DNA of 64,000 nucleotides from Torymus aiolomorphi (lineage: Eukaryota > Arthropoda > Insecta > Hymenoptera > Torymidae): positions 95,923,300 through 95,987,299 of the forward strand of contig CM070876.1 in assembly GCA_036365515.1 (NCBI GenBank). The letters are read 5' to 3'. A program made the position numbers and the translations under genes. Below the pieces are notes generated by a model. The model was not told where the DNA came from, searched no databases, and saw only the letters and a program-made list of their open reading frames with translations. This document shows, in pieces, positions 56,341 to 64,000 of this stretch (the first letter of the stretch is position 1; every line of letters starts with the position of its first letter).

Positions 56341-58570
56341 TGACGAGGTGCGCTTTTCGCACCTCCGTATTTACAACGTAATAAATGGCAATGCCTGTAA
56401 AACAACACGGAAGCGGCTGCTACTCGAACCCCGACACCGAGCTATATGTACAACTGTCAGTACATAAAGCTAATCGCGCACATTCTTTTTCTGTTGTCGA
56501 GGCACCGATCAAACAACGAGTAAGCAGCAGACGGCCGGGCCGTAATCAAATAGCCCCGGGAGTTCACACGGGAGACCAAGAGCAGCAGGGCGGTGAAGAA
56601 AAACGAGAGAAGGCGAGATGAGGCTCGGCGAACAGCGAGACGCTTGCTCGCGCGCTCGCGGACGACGCACACGGTCAATGGCGCTGTGCGCCGAATGCGA
56701 GCATGCACAAGAGTGCTCAGCCGCCATGATGCGGCAGCAGAAGCCGCCGAAGTGAGATGTCCGCCACCGGTCGTACGCCCACGCCACCCACCGCACATAC
56801 ACACACTACACACCAACACCGAGGCACCAACACTATCACACACGGCCCCCCACCGACACGAGAGCGGCGTTTCGGCGGCCACGAGGCCGGCAGCCATGCG
56901 ACGACACGAAACCAAGAGAGAGACAGCATGCGCGACGGCGCGCAGCTGTAGAAGTAATGGTAGGCGCGAGAGACTGCGCGGCAACCTGCGCGTTGCAATA
57001 GAGAATATGGGAAAGAGAGAGGGAGCGCGGCGGCGCTGTGCGAGAGCGAGAGAGAAGGAGAGGTACCAAATGAATACGGCCGCGGTAGCCTGCGCGCTAC
57101 AATTAGCCGTATAGAGGTATGAGAGTGAGAGAGGGAGAATGCGCAGCGGCGCACGAGAATGAGAGAGAGGGAGCGAAGGCCAGCGGCAGCCTGCGTGCTG
57201 CACGCAGCCAGATTGAGAGAGAGAGAGAGAAAGAGAGAGCGATATCGACACGAGGGAGACTGGCGGATTAAAACGTGGAGGCGCACTGCCACCTAAAGGC
57301 GCGCCGCCACTCAGCGCGAGAACGAAGCCAGGTTATACCGCGTTTGAAATTCGCGCGCAACAGGTGGCAGCAGGCCTCGACGCCGTCGTCGATGCCGTCG
57401 CGCAAGGCCAATCACGGCCCTAGCTTGAGCAATTTGAGTCCTAATTGGTTTGAACAATTAAGTTTAGCCAAAAATGAAAAGGAAAATTAATGACGCGCGT
57501 CGATACCTGCTGCCAACCTGCCCACCGACCCATCTAATTGTATAAGTGCGAGAGAGATAAAGAGAGACGCCACCCACCGAGGAAGAAGACGGAAGCGAGC
57601 AAGTGCCGCTTCCTTCTTCTAGACAGTGTGTCGTAGACCATTGCCTCGTGCACATCGAAGAAAGGATCGCAAATTGTAAGCGAATTAGACAAATCGTGGG
57701 TACGAGTCAGCGCGAAGTTCCTAGAGAAGGGAAGATTATCGTAATATAGAGTCAGGAGAGAGAGAGAGAGAGAAGAGAGGGGAGAAGATAAAGAGAGTTA
57801 TTAGCGTGAGGAAACACGCAAGACCACCGTATAAAGAGAGAGAGAGAGAGAGAGAGAGAGATCAGGACCGCCACAGAGTGACTGACGGTAAGATTTCCAT
57901 TGCTGTCGTCGGGAGGCACCTACTTTCCTGCCCCCGGCCCTCTAATACATATACTTAAAGAACTGTAGTGCGCGCGGAACTCCCAGCGGGGAGAAATCTA
58001 GGCGTCTCTCTCTCGTTTGTGCGATTATACCCCGCGCGGCCATTTTGTGAATCGTATCGCGGAACGCGGTGAAATTGTATCGGCCACCGGAGAAGAATGG
58101 AAACAGTTGTAGTATAAGATTATTACGTAAAGTAAAAAGAGTGAATTATAGCTGTTTTGTTGTTTGTTTTATTTTATTTTTTTTTATTAAACCAATTCCT
58201 CAATTATATAACTAGTGTGGATATTTACTGTGAGTTGTGCGCGGCGTCGGAGATTCATTGCGTCGCTCGTCACTCCCCGCGTATTTTGTTTTCCTAGTCA
58301 CCGAGGGTATCGGCCGCACCAGGCCGTCGCAACACCGCCCACGCCCAAAGAGAGAGAGAGAAGAGTCCAGCCAAGCCGGAGAATAAGGGAATAAGAAACG
58401 CGTTTGCGCCGCGGTCTGGCGCCTTAAAATAAATTCGACCGCGTCGCGCGTTAAGAGCCGCGTTAGAGTCTATCGCGTTGAGTCGATAGCGTCACGCACC
58501 TCGATCGTGACCATCGAGCCCTCCGGGCGAGAAACAGACGTTGTAAGGGGGCACAAAATTTGCAACGTCA
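56341..58570 (+). repeat. Gypsy-2 3' LTR
   Basis: Direct copy of 45804-48049. It differs by about 20 substitutions, a 4-bp CACC insertion and GA-tract length. Ends GCAACGTCA at 58570. Confidence 0.95.
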
Positions 58571-59351
58571 CGTCATATATTCCATTTCTTTTGTCATCAT
58601 TTTTTTTTAATGTAAAAAGAGCTCTATCACTACCTTTATGTATATAATCAAAAATATATTTGATGCTTTGAATGGAAGCACAATATTTAACATTAATATG
58701 ACATTTATATTTTTCTAATAAAAATTTATTGTAAGGAACTACCATTGAATTATCTACTGGAATAATTTTTTTACTTCTTTTTAGTCTATATGTGTAATTA
58801 TCAGAAGAATTATTTATTCGTTTATATTGAGGATAACCATTTTTTTTAAATGTTGACGATTGAAAAGGTTTAGGAAAATTTTTTTTACAAACGTCTTTAC
58901 ATTTATCGTAACACGAAGAATTTTCACTATGTGGTCCATGTAACATATGTTTTATAACTAATTTTTGTAATTTTTTATCATTATTAGAAGGTATCTCAGC
59001 AGAAATGTGTTTATTAATAGCTTCTGGTGTCATTAATTTATTTTTATGATCTAATGTTACTACAAGATGTGTATGCGGTAATCCTCTTTTCTGAAATTCA
59101 ATAGTATGCACATAAGCTAAAGCATTTTCAAAAATTTGATGGTTTTCTATATCATTAAGTAAACACTTAAATTTTGTATAAAATAATCTAACGGTAATAC
59201 TTGGTATATCATTGGGCGTAGTTCCGATAGGAAATGTCGTTAATACATTTTTTAGTTCTTTCCACTTAGGAGTACACGTCATAGTTATAAATAAATCAGA
59301 TCGACCAATATTTCTCACTATTGCCATTGAATCTTGATAATGTTGCTGCAT
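58571..59351 (-). pseudogene. Helitron Rep (HUH nickase) domain, truncated
   Basis: The frame from 59351 reads YQDSMAIVRNIGRSDLFITM, RGLPHTHLVVTL (the HUH motif as H-T-H), LHGPHSENSSCYDKCKDVC and IKYIFDYIHKGSDRA, which carries the two Tyr of the Y2 nickase. It would cleave and join the strand during rolling-circle transposition. Upstream, an in-frame TAA (about 59369) and truncation remove the N-terminus. Downstream it is cut by Gypsy-2. Confidence 0.9.
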
Positions 59352-59440
59352 ATATCTAGGACTACCTATTTAAGTTGCTGGTAGTACAAAAATATTTCCT
59401 AGTTTTTCCTTTTTTTCAAAATTTTCTGATATATTTAAGG
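58571..59440 (-). mobile_element. Helitron, Rep side
   Basis: Continuation of the Helitron beyond Gypsy-2. It is truncated near 59,430-59,440, where unrelated sequence starts, so the N-terminal part of the protein and the 5' end are missing. Confidence 0.8.
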
Positions 59441-59514
59441 GGGTGTCATACTCAATTTTTACCGACCGAGTCGGTTCCGCGGTTCTCACTTTATAAAAAA
59501 AGAAATAAACTGAC

Positions 59515-59755
59515 TTATGCAAAAGAAGAGTTCATTGCCCTAAGTTATGTCATGCTCTACCCTCCTGCCAAGTTTCAATTCAAAATATCCATTAGTTTTT
59601 GCGTAAACTTTGATAGAAATTTCGAGTTGGTGTTGAGTGAATGTCAAAATTTTTGTCAAAGTTTACGCAAAAACTAATAGATATTTTGACTTGAAACTTT
59701 GCAGGAGGGTAGAGCATTATAAAACTTAGGGCAATGAACTTTTCTTTTTGCATAA
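59515..59755. repeat. Foldback MITE (240 bp)
   Basis: Arms of about 100 bp (TTATGCAAAAGAAGAGTTCA at 59515 and its near complement ending TTTTTGCATAA at 59755) pair around a loop near 59,616-59,650. It lies beside the truncated Helitron end. Confidence 0.85.
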
Positions 59756-59814
59756 TTCGCAAAAAAAAAATAGATTATTATATCATATGGGTAATGTGTA
59801 GCATCGCCACAGAG

Positions 59815-60480
59815 TCACAATGGTGGCGGCACTATTAGCCTTTGCCCATGTGCTTGTACGCCCAAGCGCATGCGCGCTTCCTAGTTCGTGGCGTGCGCCG
59901 GTGCGCGAGGACGCGAGGACTGTCGGCCAAGTGAGGTTAGGAAGCGCGTATACACACACAGACGCGCGCAGCTCACACGCAGTCAGGAGGAGAGGCAGCT
60001 AGTGAAGCGAGAGAATGTCGTCGTCACCGCCGCCGCCGCCGCAGCTGTCGTGAGGCCATGGCTATGGCATCAAGGGTCTCGGCTGTGACCCCCCGTACCT
60101 GCGCTAGCAGTTCACCTGTTCACTGCACTTCTCGGCAATACCAGCACAGCGTCAAGTTCATTTGTATCGTCGTTCTCTTCTCCTACGGGCTGTCCTACTC
60201 CGAAAATGCTATCCTCGACCTCAGGGCTATTTACTGCCTCCGACTTTCTGGATATGGACAACCTTCACCTCCTGCTTCCTGGAGATACACTCCTGGGAAG
60301 TATGCGTGGATGTCATTACTGTGGGCTTGTGCGGCAAACTCATCGAGCCCCTCTGGAGTACCATGGAAATGATGACATTTTTTGTCATTGTTAACTTTGG
60401 AGTAACTTTGAATGTTCCTCTGACAGTGTGGATTTGACATCTATTATACCCTGCTATATTATCAGAAGGTACCCATCCCA
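59815..60480 (+). other. CpG-rich stretch, possible host promoter or 5' exon
   Basis: The composition changes sharply: CpG-rich, a CCG-triplet run near 60,030, and several ATGs with short frames. None encodes a protein I recognise. This is the only part of the window resembling a host gene start. Confidence 0.3.
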
Positions 60481-62522
60481 CAATGTTTTGTTAATGGAGT
60501 GTTAATTTCTTAATGGTTCTTGAGGTGACTCCAAAAAACTCAATTTCAGTCACACAGCCTTCAAGGTCTCCATGAGTCGTTAAATGCTCCAGTCTCAACA
60601 GCGCAACTGCTGAAAAATACGATTATCCTCCAACAACAGCAGCAGTAGTAAAATAATGCCAGTGAGTGAACAGTGACATTATGTGGCCAGAAAACAAGAG
60701 GTCTTCTCACCTCCTAAGAAAGTGCAAAGCATCAGTGCAATGCTCCAAGAGCCTCGATCGTTGTCATTCACAAGTCACTCTTCAATCAGTTAACAACAGC
60801 AGAGAACATCTTATCTTATATCAGCGCTATGCAGACGAGAAGAAGATATTTAACGACAAGAGTACACAAGAATCATAGCAATGAAAAAGTTAGTGCTGGC
60901 GATCAGTGTTTAATGTTTGGATATGCAACTGATCAAAGCTGATTAATGTAATTCTTGCACATGAACTAATTTAAAAGATAGCTGAACTAAGACGAAGCAG
61001 TGAATTGTGGTGGACTCACCCCTACTCCAATACTCCTGCATTCCTATCAGTATTTATACAGTTGTTGTTTCTTTGCAGCATAGTGAAAAAGTTACAATTG
61101 AAGAATTATGCAAAGATTTGTGGAGTATCTGTATCTGTAACCTCAAGTTCCACAAGATAAAGTTTAAAAGTGCAAGATCAACGCGCAGCTAACCATGATG
61201 AAAGCCCCCAAGGACCATTAGAAGATCAATCACAAGGTGATAAATTATGCTCATGGTTACACAGCCTGTTTCTTTAAAAATACAAAACAAGAAGGACATG
61301 ATGGTATTGGTGATTGGACTACAGAAGTAAAAATGACAGGATCTTGATGATGGATTATATTACTATAAAGAAGACCTTTGAGGAGATGACAGAAAAGTAA
61401 GTCATTCAAAAATTAATTTATTTATTTATTTCAACCCGAGTACAGTACATAGTTAAGTTCAAGACGTACCTCATATGTCTGAACCAACTTATACCCTATA
61501 AAGGTAGATGTAACTGTAGATTTGATGATTATAAATTAAACTGAATCTTGAAATAAATATATTTCTATTAATAGAGCGTGTGCTTGAAAATACTGTCTCG
61601 TTGTCAAGCTAATTTGTAACTTCAACAAAACACTCATTGTACACTACTTCTATTAAACACTTTCACAAAGTTATTAAATGAATATACTTTATTAAATATG
61701 ATATACTAAATCTTTACTTTCAAATCTACTTGAGAATGCAAAAAGTGAAAAATCAATTGAGAAACGCCGTATAAAGAAACTATAAATCATAGTATTTACT
61801 ATTGTGATGACAGCTGTGTTTCCATTGATGCTAGCAGTCAGTTATGTGTAGAGGTATTACAGTTTATGGTTATGGTACCAACCCATAGGTGACCGTGCAA
61901 TAATTTATTCTAAGCAGAATGTTTTGAAACATATTATTATTAATCTAATTCTTTAGTTTTTTCTCATTTAATATAATTACTTTTGATATTGAATCCAAAA
62001 AATTTCTATTATTGTTTACCTTTCACGGTAAAAGAGACTATGTTCATAGAAAATTTTTGATTTTCCTTTTTCTTTTCTACACGAGTCAGGGTATTCAAAT
62101 CTAAAATAACAACCATTATTTACTAAACCAAATTTTTTTTTCCCAGTACGGTTCTTCAGCATCAATTGGAAGTTATGAAACTATCAATATGACCATTAAC
62201 ATGACCATCAATAAGGCAGGAGACTTATGAGAAAATAGCACCAAATTGGGAATTGCAACTTTGATAAACTCAACAACGGCATCACAATGGGCAACCTTGA
62301 GTGAAGGGCTCCCTGATACGCACATCTTGACAGCATCATCTTCTTCCAGATTGTCCATGGAACCTGATCTAGTCTGTATTTATTTTAATACACTGTGACC
62401 ACTTTGTGGTCTCTTCTTTGAATAATTATTATTTCAGTAATCTACTGCTTTCGACCATTGCTATAGCTTCATTTTTTGTTTCAGGGTTTTCCTTCCAGAA
62501 AAAGCAGCAACAATAAGAGGAC
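60481..62522 (+). other. Transcript-like region with possible splice sites, no recognised gene
   Basis: Mixed-composition sequence without a long frame. A donor-like AAAA|GTAAGT occurs at 61396/61397. Acceptor-like TTTTTTTTCCCAG ends at 62146, and TTTTTTGTTTCAG near 62,483. This would fit a non-coding or untranslated exon structure on the plus strand, but it is not proven. Confidence 0.25.
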
Positions 62523-63005
62523 ACCTGTCAGTTTTAATAGCTGCACTTATCCTTAAGTGTTTTTGATATTTAGTTTTAGGATACGTATTTTCGAACTTAA
62601 TTTGAAAGAGTATAAGAATGATAGAAATCTGCTTCTATAATGCATTTCGTGCATTGCATGTATTTTTAAGCTGATTATGTATACTTTTAAGCCAATATCT
62701 TTTTGTAAGTAGGTATAATTTCATAAAAAAAATTAAATATGCAATTTTTCATGTTTAGCTGAGGCAATGCTTGTATATTTTTTAGAACTGTCAAAAATGA
62801 AAAATTACATATTTGCATTTTTTTATTAAATTATATGTACTTTCAGAAAGATAAAGTCAACTCTAAAGTACATGAGATGTCTGAGATGCATTACTGCAGC
62901 GGATATCTATCATTCTTATATTCTTTGGATTAAATACGGACACTTCACCTGAAAGTAAATATCGATAACATTGAATGGCCAATTCACCTGCTAAATCTGA
63001 CAGGT
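62523..63005. repeat. TIR MITE, copy 1
   Basis: Begins ACCTGTCAG and ends CTGACAGGT. It is similar along its length to 63524-63997 (for example TGCAATTTTTCATGTTTAGC in both). Non-coding. Confidence 0.8.
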
Positions 63006-63066
63006 AGCTTTTATATTGTAGGAGCCGGATGAATTTACTTGTCAAGTTTCTAATTTTGGCCCTTTT

Positions 63067-63425
63067 CGTGTAGTGTAGTGTGAGTCCGAAAGTTCTATAG
63101 ATCTATAGGCCTGCTGTAACAGCTGTGTTTACAAAATGCAAGGCATCAAATAGGTATTTTGAGGGCATGGTTGAGCATTAAATCTAAGTGCATGTAAGGA
63201 TTGTGAAAAAGTTATTTTAATTTGTAAAATTCAGCTTCATTGTAGTAATTAATGAATTATTAATAAACATTAATTGACTTTTACAGGTTATAGTAAACTT
63301 TTCATAATTATGACAGGTATCTAGATTTATTATTCAATTACACTCTCTTAAAGAAAAAATTAAATACCATATCATAAGCAGGCCTATAAATCTATAGATC
63401 TTTCGGACAGACTCACACTACACGG
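63067..63425. repeat. Second TIR MITE family
   Basis: Terminal inverted repeats of about 47 bp run from CGTGTAGTGTAGTGTGAGTC at 63067 to its near complement ending CTCACACTACACGG at 63425. The interior is AT-rich and non-coding. It lies between the two copies of the other MITE. Confidence 0.85.
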
Positions 63426-63523
63426 AACTTCAGATTTCATAAGAGAAAACATATTTAATTAAATTGGCTGAAATTTACAACTTAAAAAGACAAATTAATC
63501 CTGCTCATGTTAATATAAAAGCC

Positions 63524-63997
63524 GCCTGTCAGATTTAGCAGGTGTACTCATCATTAAGTATTGTTGATGTTTACTTTGAGGTAATGTGCTTTACCACTTA
63601 ATTTAAAAGAGTATAAGTATGATAGAAATCCGCTTTCTATAATGTATTTCAGGCATTGCATGTTTTTTAAGCTAATTTTATCTTTCTGGAAGTAGGTATA
63701 ATTTAATAAAAAAAAAAAAAAAATAAGTTATGCAATTTTTCATGTTTAGCTGAGGCAATGCTTGTGTATTTTTTATAGAACTTTCAAACTGAAAAATTAC
63801 ATATTTTCTTTTTTTTATTAAATTATATGTACTTTCAGAAAGATAAAGTCAACTCAAACATACATGACATGTCTGAGACGCATTACTGAAGTGGATATCT
63901 ATCATTCTTATATTCTTTGGATTAAGTAAGGACACATCACCTGAAAGTTAATATCGGTAACATTGAATGGCCAATACACCTGCTAAATCTGACAGGT
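63524..63997. repeat. TIR MITE, copy 2
   Basis: Inverted termini CCTGTCAGATTTAGCAGGTG and CACCTGCTAAATCTGACAGG are nearly perfect here, so this copy defines the family ends better than copy 1. Confidence 0.85.
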
Positions 63998-64000
63998 CGC

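Larger units (their letters stand above)
45804..58570 (+). mobile_element. Ty3/Gypsy LTR retrotransposon with long LTRs (Gypsy-2)
   Basis: The element has LTRs of 2246 and 2230 bp (45804-48049 and 56341-58570), both TGACG...CGTCA. A primer-site-like word, gag, pol (protease, RT, RNase H, integrase), a third ORF and a polypurine tract follow in order. I count roughly 20 substitutions plus a few repeat-length indels between LTRs, under 1%, so insertion was recent. It interrupts the Helitron. Flanking bases (CATTG left, CGTCA right) do not form an obvious target duplication. Confidence 0.95.

Noticed and set aside
60058..60481. Overlapping ORFs of 60-104 codons in the CpG-rich block as protein genes
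   Set aside because: No recognisable domain, several frames equally open on both strands, and no consistent exon structure.

Overview
The window is eukaryotic and almost certainly from an insect. It holds a Maverick/Polinton DNA transposon, Ty3/Gypsy, Copia, Helitron and Tc1/mariner-type elements, long microsatellites and MITEs. A hymenopteran is only a guess. No intact, recognisable host gene is visible. The window is best read as a nest of transposons, many broken and inserted into each other.

Region 1 (1-20.6 kb): a minus-strand Polinton with a partial gene at the window edge, major capsid protein, small basic protein, penton-like protein, integrase with chromodomain, phospholipase-A2-like protein, two family-typical small proteins and the packaging ATPase. 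A 12.35-kb Gypsy element (Gypsy-1, 2674-15023, also minus strand) sits inside the penton-like gene with a 4-bp ATTG target duplication. Three unassigned AT-rich ORFs follow at 19.0-20.6 kb. Several Polinton genes are chained by a TAATG overlap.

Region 2 (20.6-25.8 kb): a two-copy 733-bp tandem repeat with internal sub-repeats, a pair of overlapping plus-strand ORFs (acidic, then Cys/Arg-rich) that I cannot identify, microsatellites, a 40-bp AT-rich array and a hairpin.

Region 3 (25.8-38.6 kb): an internally deleted LTR element (25914-27975), a decayed Copia element (about 27.98-33.1 kb), a 280-bp AT microsatellite, a deleted DD34D mariner (36072-36667) inserted into a decayed Cys-rich repeat-family gene, and a foldback repeat.

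Region 4 (38.65-43.59 kb): a 4.94-kb near-perfect palindrome bounded by TA. It holds two head-to-head copies of a DD41D mariner-like transposase, both disabled.

Region 5 (43.6-59.4 kb): a minus-strand Helitron cut in two by a 12.77-kb plus-strand Gypsy element (Gypsy-2, 45804-58570). Gypsy-2 has about 2.2-kb LTRs that are about 99% identical. Its gag has a SAP-like segment and ends in a textbook -1 frameshift signal (heptamer, 8-nt spacer, hairpin). Its pol is nearly complete. A third ORF carries a second gag-like zinc-knuckle region where env would normally be.

Region 6 (59.4-64 kb): a foldback MITE, a CpG-rich stretch that may be a host promoter or 5' exon with possible splice sites downstream, and three terminal-inverted-repeat MITEs.

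Limits: all family calls rest on motifs read by eye. Element boundaries are firm only where terminal repeats and target duplications are stated.
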